Assembly (NCBI RefSeq): GCF_002741985.1
Contig: NZ_APHW01000002.1
Span: forward strand, 124,001 to 188,000
Length of the DNA: 64,000 bases
Source of the DNA: Vibrio rotiferianus CAIM 577 = LMG 21460
Lineage (GTDB): Bacteria; Pseudomonadota; Gammaproteobacteria; Enterobacterales; Vibrionaceae
Direction of reading: 5' to 3'
The notes beneath the pieces were generated by a model, which was given only the letters and a program-made list of their open reading frames with translations, had not been told where the DNA came from and searched no databases. Both the position numbers and the translations under genes were made by a program. Positions 31,137 to 42,675 of the stretch are shown in pieces (within the stretch, counting starts at the first letter, position 1; each line of letters begins with the position of its first letter).

Positions 31137-33482
31137 TTAATTGTTCAGATAGAATGGTCGGCCGTATTTGATCGCGTTGTCGGCTTGAGAAAGTTCATTG
31201 AATGCGGTTACACCTTGCTGCGTTGTTGAGAAGCCTTGAATACCGAAGTTGACACTGATGTTGTTGTCATACTCCGGATCTGCACCATCTGCACCAATGA
31301 TTGCGTTGTTCCAACCTAACAACTGATTTGTGTATGTTAGGCCCACATACCAACAATCAGAGGTATATCTCAAGCTTGCTAACCACTCTAAGTCGGTTTT
31401 CTCATTTAGATCGTAGTAGTATTGACCACTAGCTGACCAGTTTCTATTTATCTCATACGACGCGATCAAACCTGCTTGAGAAATACCATCTTTGGTGATT
31501 CGATCTAAGTCGGGTAGCTCAATGGTATCTTCTATGTAATCTCTTGTAACGTAACGATAGTTCGCCTGTAAAAAGCCTCCTTGGAACTGGTATTCCAAGG
31601 TGCTATTAGCAAGTTGCATTGCGCTTAGATCAATGTCGTACTGGATGCCACCATGGTAAAAAAGGTAGTCATCGTAGTTAAAGTCAGCTTCAACAGCCCA
31701 TGATGAATAGTTAGATGTTTCGTCTGGTAAGCTTGGGTTATTGCTTAGCTTGGTCTTCTTGTCAAAATAGTAAATTTGGCCAAAAGATATGTTTAGACGT
31801 TCTTTATAGTCATCATCAAAGAAACGAGTACTGGCACCATAGCTTAACTGGTTAGCTGAGGCAATTTTGTCTATACCGCTGTATTTACGGCTACGGAACA
31901 GACCATAGTAGTCGGTTTGTAGCAGGGTTGTATCGTAGTTATAGATGTTGCTTTGATCTTCATCAGGAACATATAGGTACTGAATTTGGGGTTCCAAACT
32001 CTGGGTGTAGCCTTTTAACCAACTTGTGTCGCGTTCCAAATAAATGCGAGCGTGGGAACGAAACTCAGGAATCAATCGACTTACACTCTCGTCCAAAGTT
32101 TGTTTTAGATTCACGTCGGTTAAGCTGTCTAACTTTTGTGAGTAATAGGTTGAAAGTACTCGAGCTTCAGTTGTCCATGATGCCCACGTGGTAGAAAGAG
32201 GAATCGTTAAGCCCGGCTCAATGTGAACACGTGTAGCATCAGGTTTTGCATGATCCTCGGTATCGAACTGACTCACTTGCCCGATAATATCGAAGTTTAG
32301 GTATGACTTCCAAAGAGGTGCATAGTAGTTTGCTTCTAGTTGAGGAAGAAGGCGGTAAGGCTTGTTACCGTTCTCTAATAGAATCTGAAAGTCGCGTACA
32401 GTAAGGCTAACGTCCCAGTTTTCCTCGCGGTATTGGACGAACCCTTCATGAATCAGTTGGCCATCTTCACGATTACCAATGTCTGAATCTAAGTCTTGGA
32501 AAAAGTCGATATCACTTACTTCTGAGTAATCTGCTCTAACTAACCAGTTTTCGTTAATTATTCCAGCATGTTTAAACTGATAACCCCAGCGGGAATTTTC
32601 AGATTTTTTCTTAGCATCGTCCGCAAGATACTCTGCTTTTAAAGAGCCTCCTCCCCATCCATCCGTTAGGTAGCGAAAGTCTGTGTCTAGCTTAGTTCCA
32701 CGTTCCTGCATGTAGAGAGCAGTGATCGTCATGTCATAGTTTGGGGCCATGTTCCAGTAGAATGGCACTTCTACTTCTAAGCCATCACTCGAGCCATAGG
32801 AGATCGATGGAAACAAGAAACCGGTTTTGCGTGTGTCACCGATTGGAAGGGTAAGATACGGAGAATACATCACTGGTATGTTTAGTATCTCAAAGCGAGG
32901 ATTGTAAAGCGTTGCCATTTCCTCATCCTGGTCAATATCAATACCTGATGCAACGAGGCGCCAAGAGTTATCACCTTCAGGACAGGCTGTCATAGAGCCA
33001 TCTTCTATTTCATACAAAGATTGACCAGTTCTAGATATGTAGGCTGCTCTACCACGCTTTGATTCACATAAAAACTTGTAGTCAGTGTTCTCTAGCGAAA
33101 AAGTGTTTTGATCTATGTCGTTGGTAGCACGTGTTGAGTTCGCTTTTACTTCGCCATCATTGAACGTTACGTTGCCTTCAGCTACGACGACATTGTCTTG
33201 CTGATGTAAAGTGACATTGTCAGCTGTGATACGCTTACGGCCCTGAGTGACTTTAACATTGCCAGAATAAATTGCTTTATCACCATTTATGGCTTGGAGG
33301 TTATCGGCTTCCACTTTGACAGGAATGCTTTGCGTATCTTCATTGTCGGTTTGGACCAAGCATTGATCTGTGGTGGGCATTTCCTGCACACTATCATGCA
33401 TATTAGCTTCAGCGTGAGTTGTGGGTACAAACAGAGCGGTGCTGATAGAAGCCGCTAAAAACGTGCGGGAGAAATGTTGCAT
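31137..33482 (-). CDS. lptD: LPS assembly outer-membrane protein LptD
   Basis: Barrel that, with LptE, places lipopolysaccharide in the outer leaflet. The 781-residue protein has a signal peptide ending THAEA (about residue 25), an OstA/LptA-like beta-jellyroll domain ([26 protein letters not shown] region) and a long barrel. Cysteines are at 41, 139, 167 and 710. E. coli LptD has two consecutive C-terminal cysteines; here there is a single one (SDCWYVGL) plus an extra cysteine at 139. First gene of a six-gene operon. Confidence 0.96.
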   Translation of the reverse strand: MQHFSRTFLAASISTALFVPTTHAEANMHDSVQEMPTTDQCLVQTDNEDTQSIPVKVEADNLQAINGDKAIYSGNVKVTQGRKRITADNVTLHQQDNVVVAEGNVTFNDGEVKANSTRATNDIDQNTFSLENTDYKFLCESKRGRAAYISRTGQSLYEIEDGSMTACPEGDNSWRLVASGIDIDQDEEMATLYNPRFEILNIPVMYSPYLTLPIGDTRKTGFLFPSISYGSSDGLEVEVPFYWNMAPNYDMTITALYMQERGTKLDTDFRYLTDGWGGGSLKAEYLADDAKKKSENSRWGYQFKHAGIINENWLVRADYSEVSDIDFFQDLDSDIGNREDGQLIHEGFVQYREENWDVSLTVRDFQILLENGNKPYRLLPQLEANYYAPLWKSYLNFDIIGQVSQFDTEDHAKPDATRVHIEPGLTIPLSTTWASWTTEARVLSTYYSQKLDSLTDVNLKQTLDESVSRLIPEFRSHARIYLERDTSWLKGYTQSLEPQIQYLYVPDEDQSNIYNYDTTLLQTDYYGLFRSRKYSGIDKIASANQLSYGASTRFFDDDYKERLNISFGQIYYFDKKTKLSNNPSLPDETSNYSSWAVEADFNYDDYLFYHGGIQYDIDLSAMQLANSTLEYQFQGGFLQANYRYVTRDYIEDTIELPDLDRITKDGISQAGLIASYEINRNWSASGQYYYDLNEKTDLEWLASLRYTSDCWYVGLTYTNQLLGWNNAIIGADGADPEYDNNISVNFGIQGFSTTQQGVTAFNELSQADNAIKYGRPFYLNN

Positions 33483-33750
33483 GGAATTGAACTGTCCTGT
33501 GTCACTGCTGCTCGATGGCTATTGGGGTCGTTATCCCTTCGCTACATAGCCAAATGAATCTAACTATAGCGGCGCGTATCTCAGAGCTCATATAGTTATG
33601 GCATAATTGCCAAATATATAAGTCACAAAGATAAATAGGCGAAATGGCCTGGCCGAAATAAAAACAATTCCCTTATCATAAAGGAAATCATCGCGTCCAG
33701 CACTATAAGACCGTCGTCGTCGATAAAAATTCATTGATAGAGAACACATA

Positions 33751-34611
33751 ATGCATATTTTTGGCAAAATTTTGGGTGCCTTTTTTGGCTTGTTACTCGG
33801 TGGTCCATTCGGTTTGTTGTTTGGCCTATTTATCGGTCACCAATTCGATAAAGCGCGTCGTTTAAGCCAAGCGGGGTTTTCTACCGGAGGCTTTGGTAAA
33901 GGACCTAGCCAAGCACAGCGGCAAGAAGAGTTCTTCAAAGCGGCGTTTGCGGTAATGGGCCACCTAGCAAAAGCCAAAGGTCAAGTGACTAAAGAAGAGA
34001 TTCAATTAGCATCAGCGATGATGGACCGCATGAGTCTTCATGGCGACCAGCGCCGCGCAGCACAAGACGCGTTTCGTGAAGGGAAAGAAAGTGACTTCCC
34101 TCTAGATGATGTGTTGGTACGTGTAAAGATATCTTCAGGCGGTCGTTTCGATTTATTGCAGTTCTTCTTAGAGCTGCAGATCTCGGCAGCATTTGCTGAC
34201 GGTTCGATTCATCCAAGTGAGCGAAATGTACTACATAAAATTGCACGTGGCCTCGGGTTTTCTTCAGAGCAACTAGAGCGTCGTCTGCACATGCAAGAAG
34301 CGGCGTTCCGTTTCCAAAGTCAGGGCGGATTCCAAGGTCAACATCAAGGCCAGTACCAGTCATCAGGTTCAGGTTGGCAACAAGCTTCGCAAGCGGATCA
34401 ATTGGCTGATGCTTATAAAATTCTGGATGTGTCTTCAGATTCAGACGGTAAAACCGTTAAGCGCGCTTACCGTAAACTGATGAATGAGCATCACCCAGAC
34501 AAGTTGATGGCAAAAGGTCTACCACCAGAAATGATGAACGTAGCGAAAGAAAAGTCGCAGGAAATTCAGAATGCTTACGATCTGATTAAAAAGGTCAAAG
34601 GCTTTAAATAA
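33751..34611 (+). CDS. djlA: Membrane-anchored co-chaperone DjlA
   Basis: Type III membrane J-protein that stimulates DnaK at the inner membrane. The 286-residue protein has an N-terminal membrane segment rich in glycine (LGAFFGLLLGGPFGLLFGLF), a TerB-like central domain, a glutamine- and glycine-rich linker (about 188-210) and a C-terminal J domain with the HPD motif (EHHPDK). It is divergent from lptD, the order found in E. coli. Confidence 0.96.
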   Translation: MHIFGKILGAFFGLLLGGPFGLLFGLFIGHQFDKARRLSQAGFSTGGFGKGPSQAQRQEEFFKAAFAVMGHLAKAKGQVTKEEIQLASAMMDRMSLHGDQRRAAQDAFREGKESDFPLDDVLVRVKISSGGRFDLLQFFLELQISAAFADGSIHPSERNVLHKIARGLGFSSEQLERRLHMQEAAFRFQSQGGFQGQHQGQYQSSGSGWQQASQADQLADAYKILDVSSDSDGKTVKRAYRKLMNEHHPDKLMAKGLPPEMMNVAKEKSQEIQNAYDLIKKVKGFK

Positions 34612-34635
34612 GTGCGTATTCTTATCAAATCTCAA

Positions 34636-34663
34636 TAAAAAGGGCACCTAGTGCCCTTTTTTA
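34636..34663 (+). terminator. djlA terminator
   Basis: AAAAAGGGCAC / GTGCCCTTTTTT stem with a three-base loop. Confidence 0.92.
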
Positions 34664-34747
34664 GTTTCTGTCTGGTCTTTGGTTTGGTGATGGTTTCGAG
34701 CTTTCGGGTTAGCATGATCCAAAAGTGTATAGACCTACCAGTCCACA

Positions 34748-35530
34748 TCAATTGGCTTGATTTAAATTCCAATCGTATTCGTATTTTACTTTTCCAGAAA
34801 AGCCTTGGTATTGCGGAGCATATTGAGCAATGTGATTAAATACTTGCTTCTCACCACCAAAATCTTCGGCAAACCAATCATAAATGGAAGAAAGCTGTGC
34901 CGTGTTTCCTTGGATAGATACGCCTTTGCTGCTGTTGATAAATGTTTTGGCGGCACTATCCAGTAGAGCTTGTGTGTTTTCAGCGGTGAATGCTTGATTT
35001 TGTAGGTTTGGGCAACCTAAGCTGGCACAGTTAACCGCGTAATGGGTTCTTGGGTCATTCCAAATCGGGCGCAAAATTCGATGCTCAATATCGTTTAAAG
35101 TCAGATCCTTACCGTTGATCACGACCACATCATCTCCCCAAGGTCCAAAGCTAAACAAGCCACCCAGCTTGGTTATCGATTTGACGGGATAGTTATCCAA
35201 AATCAGATCAACCGTGATGGCGTTGTAAAGGTTCACCCAATAGGCGTATTGCTCTGCTTGGTTGTATTGTAGAGGGTCAAGTTTCGCCAATCGTTGGATG
35301 TACTGCTTCAACTTCGCTTTGTCGGAAGCTGTGACTTTGCTGTAACGAAACAAGGTATTCTCGCTTTGTTCAACTAAATAAGCATCGAGTAATTGCTGCC
35401 AATCTTGATGAGAGATTTGACTTTGATTGGCTTGATTTGATTGTTTCCAATACGGCCATAAATCCGATTTAGGTGCGGCAAATGTTGATAAAGAAACCAG
35501 AGCACACAATAGCAATAACAGACGCTTCAT
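34748..35530 (-). CDS. DUF547-domain secreted protein
   Basis: Protein of 260 residues with a signal peptide ending STFA (about 18). The central part (YAYWVNLYNAITVDLIL, GDDVVVINGKDLTLNDIEH, HYAVNCASLGCPNL) is the DUF547 domain, which is widespread but has no assigned reaction. The exported location is supported by the N-terminus. It is transcribed away from djlA's terminator and lies downstream of leuABCD on the same strand but behind the leuD terminator, so it is probably a separate unit. Confidence 0.85.
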   Translation of the reverse strand: MKRLLLLLCALVSLSTFAAPKSDLWPYWKQSNQANQSQISHQDWQQLLDAYLVEQSENTLFRYSKVTASDKAKLKQYIQRLAKLDPLQYNQAEQYAYWVNLYNAITVDLILDNYPVKSITKLGGLFSFGPWGDDVVVINGKDLTLNDIEHRILRPIWNDPRTHYAVNCASLGCPNLQNQAFTAENTQALLDSAAKTFINSSKGVSIQGNTAQLSSIYDWFAEDFGGEKQVFNHIAQYAPQYQGFSGKVKYEYDWNLNQAN

Positions 35531-35613
35531 AGAGAGACCTTTGGGTTAAACCTTGTTGATAGTGTAGACCTGTCTACGATGGGATTTCTTTCCTGACACA
35601 ATGAATATAAAGA

Positions 35614-35636
35614 AAAAAGGTTGGCCAATGCCAACC
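35614..35636 (-). terminator. leuABCD terminator
   Basis: GGTTGGC / GCCAACC stem with CAAT loop, followed on the minus strand by a run of six T, 28 bp after leuD. Confidence 0.9.
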
Positions 35637-35663
35637 CTGTATTTGTTTCAATTACGATTTGAA

Positions 35664-36266
35664 TTAGCTCAAGAAGCTTGGGATATTCGCCTCGTACTCG
35701 GCAATCTTGTCTTCGTGTTGAAGGGTAAGACCAATATTGTCCAAACCGTTTAGCAGGCAGTGACGACGGAATGAGTCGATTTCAAAGCTGTACTCTTTGC
35801 CGTTAGCACGAACCACATTCGCTTCTAGGTCGACCTCGATTTCTGCGCCTTCATTCGCCTCAACAAACTGGAAGATTTCATCCACTTCTTGCTCAGTCAA
35901 ACGAACTGGCACCATTTGGTTGTTGATCGAGTTACCGTAAAAAATATCGGCAAAGCTTGGTGCGATCATCGCTTTGATGCCGTAATCCGCTAGTGCCCAC
36001 GGAGCGTGCTCACGAGAAGAACCACAACCGAAGTTTTCACGCGCTAGCAAGATAGAAGCGCCTTTGTAGCGAGGAGCGTTCATCACGAACTCTGGGTTCG
36101 GTTGTTCGCCAGCATCGTCTAGGAAGCGCCAGTCATGGAATAGGTGCTTACCAAACCCTAGGCGAGAGACCTTTTGCAGGAACTGTTTTGGAATGATGGC
36201 ATCAGTATCAACGTTCGCTGCATCTAGAGGAACAACTAAGCCTGTGTGTTGTTTAAAGCCTGACAT
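35664..36266 (-). CDS. leuD: 3-isopropylmalate dehydratase small subunit
   Basis: With LeuC isomerises 2- to 3-isopropylmalate. The 200-residue protein shows [11 protein letters not shown], the [13 protein letters not shown] loop and [13 protein letters not shown]. It starts 11 bp after leuC and ends the leu operon. Confidence 0.97.
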   Translation of the reverse strand: MSGFKQHTGLVVPLDAANVDTDAIIPKQFLQKVSRLGFGKHLFHDWRFLDDAGEQPNPEFVMNAPRYKGASILLARENFGCGSSREHAPWALADYGIKAMIAPSFADIFYGNSINNQMVPVRLTEQEVDEIFQFVEANEGAEIEVDLEANVVRANGKEYSFEIDSFRRHCLLNGLDNIGLTLQHEDKIAEYEANIPSFLS

Positions 36267-36277
36267 TTGTTTGCTCC

Positions 36278-37678
36278 TTAGTCTAGTTCACGGATATCTA
36301 CAAAGTGACCAGCAATTGCTGCCGCCGCTGCCATCGCAGGGCTCACTAGGTGGGTACGGCCATCACGACCTTGGCGGCCTTCAAAGTTACGGTTTGAAGT
36401 AGACGCACAACGTTCATGTGGACCCAAACGGTCGTTGTTCATTGCTAGACACATTGAACAACCTGGTAGGCGCCACTCAAAGCCCGCTTCTTTAAAGATA
36501 ACGTCCAAACCTTCCGCTTCTGCCTGCGCTTTTACTTGCTCAGAGCCCGGGACGATAAGCGCTTGAACGTGAGACGCGACTTTGCGACCTTTCGCTACTT
36601 CAGCGGCTGCGCGCATGTCTTCGATACGTGAGTTAGTACAAGAACCAACGAAGACTTTATCGACGTTGTAATCAGACAATGACTTGCCCGCTTCTAGACC
36701 CATGTAAGCCAATGCTTTTTCTGCCGAGGCTTTTTCTACTGGATCGGCAAAACTTTCTGGTGCTGGGATCGGCTGGTCTACCGCGATAACTTGGCCTGGG
36801 TTAGTACCCCAAGTGACTTGTGGTTTGATGTCTGCTGCGTTTAGCGTCACAACCGCATCAAACTGAGCATCATCGTCAGTTTTTAATGTCTTCCAGTATT
36901 CTACTGCTGCATTAAAGTCCGCACCTTGAGGTGAGAATTTACGGCCTTTAATGTATTCGAATGTGGTTTCATCTGGTGCAATCAAACCGGCTTTCGCACC
37001 TAGCTCAATCGCCATGTTACATACGGTCATGCGGCCTTCCATTGAAAGGTCGGTGATCGCTTCACCACAGAATTCAACCACGTAGCCTGTACCGCCAGCA
37101 GCTGTGGTTTCACCGATGATCGCTAGCACGATATCTTTCGCCGTGATGCCCGGCGCCACTTTGCCTTTTACTTCGATTTTCATCGTTTTAGCGCGCGCTT
37201 GTTTTAGCGTTTGAGTTGCTAATACGTGCTCAACTTCAGATGTACCAATACCAAAAGCGAGAGAGCCGAATGCTCCGTGTGTAGCTGTGTGCGAGTCACC
37301 ACAAACAATCGTCATGCCCGGTAGGGTAATACCAAGCTCTGGGCCCATAACGTGGACAATACCTTGGTATTTATGGTTGATGTCGTAAAGCGTAACGCCA
37401 AATTCTTCACAGTTTTTCGATAGCGTTTCCATCTGGATACGTGCCATCTCACCGGAGGCGTTGATGTCTTTGGTTGTAGTAGAAACATTGTGGTCCATGG
37501 TGGCAAAAGTTTTGCTGACCTGACGCACTTTACGACCTTTTTCACGCAAGCCGTCAAATGCCTGCGGAGACGTCACTTCGTGTACCAAGTGACGATCGAT
37601 GTACAAGATTGGGTTTTCCCCTTCTGCTGCAACGGCAACGTGTGCGTCGTAGACTTTTTCGTATAATGTTTTGCCCAT
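36278..37678 (-). CDS. leuC: 3-isopropylmalate dehydratase large subunit
   Basis: Iron-sulfur subunit of isopropylmalate isomerase. The 466-residue protein has aconitase-type motifs: [23 protein letters not shown] with the first cluster cysteine, and [10 protein letters not shown] with the other two. Length equals E. coli LeuC. It follows leuB by 185 bp. Confidence 0.97.
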   Translation of the reverse strand: MGKTLYEKVYDAHVAVAAEGENPILYIDRHLVHEVTSPQAFDGLREKGRKVRQVSKTFATMDHNVSTTTKDINASGEMARIQMETLSKNCEEFGVTLYDINHKYQGIVHVMGPELGITLPGMTIVCGDSHTATHGAFGSLAFGIGTSEVEHVLATQTLKQARAKTMKIEVKGKVAPGITAKDIVLAIIGETTAAGGTGYVVEFCGEAITDLSMEGRMTVCNMAIELGAKAGLIAPDETTFEYIKGRKFSPQGADFNAAVEYWKTLKTDDDAQFDAVVTLNAADIKPQVTWGTNPGQVIAVDQPIPAPESFADPVEKASAEKALAYMGLEAGKSLSDYNVDKVFVGSCTNSRIEDMRAAAEVAKGRKVASHVQALIVPGSEQVKAQAEAEGLDVIFKEAGFEWRLPGCSMCLAMNNDRLGPHERCASTSNRNFEGRQGRDGRTHLVSPAMAAAAAIAGHFVDIRELD

Positions 37679-37863
37679 TGTTTGCTTCCTTTCCTCGTCG
37701 CCTTTGCCGCAATAACTGCGTTAGCGACACCCATTTATCCAGTTATTTAGCGAACTAAACGCCTTAATATAAATGGCCTTGCTGCCTTGCTATTGCCCCA
37801 ATGACTTAGAAGAAAGCCATTGGTTGACCGAGGATTTAGTATTTATTATGAATCTGTTTTGTA

Positions 37864-38964
<1,101 letters not shown>

Positions 38965-39049
38965 TTAAATTTTCTAAATTTTTTGAGCTTGTCTAAAACG
39001 AATTTGGTTGGAGCCTGTGTTGTGGGACTCAAGCTCCTTGAATTAATGA

Positions 39050-40597
39050 TTAAACCGTCGCAATTCTCTTTTGCTTCATCTCTTCAATCTTGTCGGCACG
39101 ATGAATGCTGTTGATTACGTGTAATAGCGCTTGGCCAGATGCTTCTACAATATCGGTAGAAACGCCTGTACCGTGGTACTTACGGCCTTTGTAGTTAGCG
39201 ATGATGTCTGCTTGACCAAGGCCATCTTCACCTTCGCCTTTTGCGGTTAGGTCGAACTTGTCTAGGACGATCTCGTAACCGGTCACGCGGTAGATACATT
39301 GGTATAGCGCATCAACTGGGCCATTACCGACGGCAGCTTCACACATTTCTTCATCGCCACATTGCATTTTGACGCTGGTGGTTGCCATTACGCTGCCAGA
39401 TTGAACGCTTAGGTAGTTCAACTTGTAGAAGTCGTCTTCTTCGCGCAAGTTCGAGAAGTGCATTAGTGCTTCTAGATCGTAGTCGAACACCTGACCTTTG
39501 CGGTCAGCAAGCTTCAAGAAGTCTTCGTACAGCGCATCTAGGTTGTACTCTTCTTCTTTGTAGCCCATCGCGTCCATGTGGCTCTTAACCGCAGCACGGC
39601 CACTGCGACTGGTTAGGTTCAATGCTTGGTTCTTAAGGCCAATTGACTCAGGCGTCATGATCTCGTAAGTGTTTTTGTTCTTTAGCATGCCATCTTGGTG
39701 GATCCCTGAAGAATGGCTAAATGCGTTGGCACCAACGATCGCCTTGTTGCTCTGGATTGGCATGTTACAAAGCTGGCTGACCAACTTGCTGGTACGATGG
39801 ATTTCGTCGTGTTTTAGACCGGTATGCACGCCCATGAATTCTTGGCGCGTTTTTAGGATCATCGCGATTTCTTCAAGAGAACAGTTACCCGCACGCTCAC
39901 CGATACCGTTGATAGTGCCCTCTACCTGACGAGCGCCCGCTTGAACGGCAGCGATAGAGTTGGCAACAGACATACCCAAATCATCGTGGCAGTGAACAGA
40001 GATGATCGCTTTGTCGATGTTTGGTACGCGGTTGAATAGCGTCTCAATGATGCCGCCAAATTCACTTGGTACTGTGTAGCCAACGGTATCTGGGATATTG
40101 ATGGTGCTTGCGCCAGCATCAATAGCCGCTTCAACCATACGACATAGATTGTCGATAGGGGTGCGACCAGCATCTTCACAAGAAAACTCAACGTCATCGG
40201 TGTAGTTACGTGCGTGTTTTACGGCTTTCACGCCCATTTCTACAACATCGTCGTAGCTGCGGCGCAGTTTGTCTTGAACGTGAACAGTCGAAGTCGAGAT
40301 GAAAGTGTGGATTCGGAATGCGTCTGCGACTTTTAGCGCTTCAGCGGCAGCATCGATGTCTTTCGCAACGGCACGCGAAAGGGCACAAACTCGGCTGTTT
40401 TTAATGTGTTTTGCGATGGTTTGTACGGACTCGAAGTCACCCGGAGAAGAAACCGGAAAACCCGCTTCAATAACATCAACGCCTAGCCTTTCCAGCGCAT
40501 AGGCAATCTGCAGTTTTTCTTTAACCGTCAAGCTTGCTGACAACGCTTGTTCGCCATCACGCAACGTGGTGTCGAATATAATGACCTGATCGTTCAT
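39050..40597 (-). CDS. leuA: 2-isopropylmalate synthase
   Basis: First committed step of leucine synthesis, condensing acetyl-CoA with 2-oxoisovalerate. The 515-residue protein has [10 protein letters not shown], the metal-binding SVHCHDDLG and [11 protein letters not shown], and a C-terminal regulatory domain for leucine feedback ([13 protein letters not shown] region). The start at 40595-40597 ([11 protein letters not shown]) has GGAAG upstream; the frame stays open to 40684, but that extension runs through the attenuator and is not coding. Confidence 0.97.
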   Translation of the reverse strand: MNDQVIIFDTTLRDGEQALSASLTVKEKLQIAYALERLGVDVIEAGFPVSSPGDFESVQTIAKHIKNSRVCALSRAVAKDIDAAAEALKVADAFRIHTFISTSTVHVQDKLRRSYDDVVEMGVKAVKHARNYTDDVEFSCEDAGRTPIDNLCRMVEAAIDAGASTINIPDTVGYTVPSEFGGIIETLFNRVPNIDKAIISVHCHDDLGMSVANSIAAVQAGARQVEGTINGIGERAGNCSLEEIAMILKTRQEFMGVHTGLKHDEIHRTSKLVSQLCNMPIQSNKAIVGANAFSHSSGIHQDGMLKNKNTYEIMTPESIGLKNQALNLTSRSGRAAVKSHMDAMGYKEEEYNLDALYEDFLKLADRKGQVFDYDLEALMHFSNLREEDDFYKLNYLSVQSGSVMATTSVKMQCGDEEMCEAAVGNGPVDALYQCIYRVTGYEIVLDKFDLTAKGEGEDGLGQADIIANYKGRKYHGTGVSTDIVEASGQALLHVINSIHRADKIEEMKQKRIATV

Positions 40598-40663
40598 GTT
40601 TGCTTCCTTCATGATTTCTGCACTTTTCGTGCAATTTAATCGTTTACTTCCGGTATTTAGATA

Positions 40664-40690
40664 TAAAAAAACCCGCATTTGCATGCGGGC
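40664..40690 (-). terminator. leu operon attenuator
   Basis: CCCGCAT / ATGCGGG stem with a TTGC loop, followed on the minus strand by seven T. It lies between the leader peptide and leuA, the position of a leucine-controlled transcription attenuator. Confidence 0.88.
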
Positions 40691-40727
40691 TTCTTAGAAA
40701 TTGGTGTGGTTATTTTTCTTCCACAGC

Positions 40728-40790
40728 CTACCCGCGCGAATTGGTCACGATCAGGAGGAGGCTAAGCAGGATAGAAAAACGTGCTGACAT
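40728..40790 (-). CDS. leuL: leu operon leader peptide
   Basis: Twenty-codon ORF on the minus strand, beginning MSARFS and containing ILLSLLLIV, so five of nine central codons are leucine. It sits between a good promoter and the attenuator hairpin. By analogy with E. coli LeuL, ribosome stalling at these codons during leucine shortage would prevent terminator formation. Its ribosome binding site is weak. The sequence differs from the E. coli leader but the design is the same. Confidence 0.85.
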   Translation of the reverse strand: MSARFSILLSLLLIVTNSRG

Positions 40791-40825
40791 AGTTGTTAAG
40801 CATTCCACAAAATTAAGTTAACAAA

Positions 40826-40854
40826 TTAGTACCGCACTCAATGGAACACGTCAA
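40826..40854 (-). promoter_or_regulatory. leuLABCD promoter
   Basis: On the minus strand TTGACG and TACTAA separated by exactly 17 bp, about 36 bp before the leader peptide start. Confidence 0.75.
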
Positions 40855-41157
40855 CCCTAAAGTTGATTTTTTATTCATATTGGATGAGGTTTAGCTTATC
40901 TGACATGGACTTTGCTATTCGGATAAAGGCTATGGGAGCGCCGTATTAGTTTCATATCCTTTGAACTTTGTTACATATAGCTTTTCCATGATTACCTTAA
41001 ATGATGGATGTCAGCCGAATGGGAATTCAAGTTCTTATATAGATATATCGTTTGCGACTTAGCACACAAACGTCAGATTTTATTGAGATAATTCAATCCT
41101 TGCATTTTATAGTAGGGGGCGTTACCAGGCAGATAGAATTAGGCGAAGGAAGGTGCT
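40855..41157. other. Intergenic region leu operon / SH3 lipoprotein
   Basis: 303 bp beyond the leu promoter and before the lipoprotein gene. It must contain the rightward promoter; GGAAGG lies 4 bp before that start. No clear operator or repeat was seen. Confidence 0.35.
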
Positions 41158-41976
41158 ATGGGCTTAAGAAAACAACTTGGTCACTCAATGTTAGTTTTGA
41201 GTGCATTGCTTTTAGCAGGGTGTCAGATGCTGCATTTTCAACCGAAGATACAATCCGATCAAATATCAAAAGAAAAAGCGGCGAGCCACTCTGAGAGTGT
41301 CATGATAATGACCGAACAGATGGACCTGTACTTAAGTCAGCAGGGGCGAGATTATTTTTTAAATCAGATACTAGAAGCATTAGAGTCTGATTCTAAAAGT
41401 AACTGGAAAGGTAAAGACCCGTCCACTTATGCTTGGTGGAAAATTCATGTTCAACCAGTTGAATATAAATCTAAATCTATTAGTAAGTACACCGAAGAGG
41501 AAGTGAGGGGCTATCAGAATCTAGAGTTTTTGGGGGTTTCCTACCGCTCTAAAACTGTACTGAATTTAAGATCTGAGCCGGGCAAACATGCTGATAAACT
41601 TGGTGAACTTCAAAAAGGTGAGGTTTTTAATGCTCTAGCCAAAGTTGTAGGTAAACCATGGTTGTTGGTAGAGCAAAAAGGAGTGATAAGAGGTTACGTT
41701 CATCGTGATTACGTGCGAAGCAACGTCGTTCAAAGAGATATTTTATCTACTCAACCTAACCCTTTATTGTCTGTAAACTACCACACTCAAGCTAATTCCG
41801 AGATTGATTTGCCGTTGAAAGGCTTCTTTGGTAACTACACTTGCAGATTCTTAAACTATGAACTTACTAAAGAAGGAGAACAATCATCTGGTGCTATTAA
41901 GGCGTGCCGCAAAGATCGAAAACTGTGGTTTATTGCAGATCCTATCTCTTCCCAAGATATTCATAGAACTTACTAA
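41158..41976 (+). CDS. SH3-domain lipoprotein
   Basis: Protein of 272 residues with lipobox LLLAGC, lipidation predicted at cysteine 22. Residues about 128-190 form a bacterial SH3 domain (TVLNLRSEPGKHADKLGELQKG shown as TVLNLRSEPGK then HADKLGELQKG, ending GYVHRDYV), a fold that often binds peptidoglycan peptides. The rest has no recognised domain. The next gene, a PAP2 phosphatase, starts about 150 bp later on the same strand. An envelope role is inferred. Confidence 0.82.
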   Translation: MGLRKQLGHSMLVLSALLLAGCQMLHFQPKIQSDQISKEKAASHSESVMIMTEQMDLYLSQQGRDYFLNQILEALESDSKSNWKGKDPSTYAWWKIHVQPVEYKSKSISKYTEEEVRGYQNLEFLGVSYRSKTVLNLRSEPGKHADKLGELQKGEVFNALAKVVGKPWLLVEQKGVIRGYVHRDYVRSNVVQRDILSTQPNPLLSVNYHTQANSEIDLPLKGFFGNYTCRFLNYELTKEGEQSSGAIKACRKDRKLWFIADPISSQDIHRTY

Positions 41977-42123
41977 TCCCTCTCATTATTTTATCGCTTT
42001 AGCCTCTTTACACTGATGATAAAGGGGCTTTTGTCATTAATTGTCCAACTTCTCGTCATGTAGTTGTCACCTTCAACGCCTACTTTTTCATACAACGTCG
42101 TTGTCAAAGTAAAGGACAGTTAC

Positions 42124-42672
42124 ATGCGAGCTTTAGAGACAATTACCCAACCAATCGAAAGCATTGCCAAGTTTGATTTGGCATTTTCCAGTGTGTGTTT
42201 GCAACACCGCTTCAATCAGCAAGTCGCGAACATTAGTAAAGGTGTCTCCCACAGTGGTGATGGGCATCTCTACATAGTGTTAGGTCTATTGGCTTGGCTT
42301 CTTGATAAGCAACATGGTCATTGGTTCTTATTTGCTGGATTGACCGCATTTGCCATCGAGTTACCCATTTACTGGATGTTGAAAAATAGTTTTAAGCGAC
42401 GTCGACCTGAAGAGTTAAGTGCTTTACTGCCTGCTTTTATCACCCCTTCAGATCGTTATAGCTTACCTTCAGGTCATACCGCCGCTGGATTCTTGATGGC
42501 TACGCTTATCCACCATTTCTACCCAGAGTTAGGTATGTTTGCTGTTGCTTGGGCTAGTTTGATAGGGATATCGCGTATATTGCTCGGTGTTCACTTCTTT
42601 ACCGATATCATTATTGGAGCACTGCTAGGTAGCATGTGTGGTTCGCTTGCTATTGCTCTCGTAGGAGGCTAA
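42124..42672 (+). CDS. PAP2-family membrane phosphatase
   Basis: Integral membrane phosphatase of the PAP2 superfamily, which acts on lipid phosphates such as undecaprenyl pyrophosphate or phosphatidyl phosphates. All three motifs are intact in the 182-residue protein: K-x6-RP (87-95), PSGHT (115-119, catalytic histidine 118) and SR-x5-H-x3-D (150-161, catalytic histidine 157). The start at 42124 (MRALETI) has AAGGAC upstream; the frame is open 20 codons earlier without support. It ends three bases before the glycosyltransferase start, so the pair forms an operon. Confidence 0.88.
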   Translation: MRALETITQPIESIAKFDLAFSSVCLQHRFNQQVANISKGVSHSGDGHLYIVLGLLAWLLDKQHGHWFLFAGLTAFAIELPIYWMLKNSFKRRRPEELSALLPAFITPSDRYSLPSGHTAAGFLMATLIHHFYPELGMFAVAWASLIGISRILLGVHFFTDIIIGALLGSMCGSLAIALVGG

Positions 42673-42675
42673 CTC

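Noticed and set aside
40598..40684. N-terminal extension of leuA
   Set aside because: It runs through the attenuator hairpin; the ATG at 40597 has a proper ribosome binding site and matches the family start.
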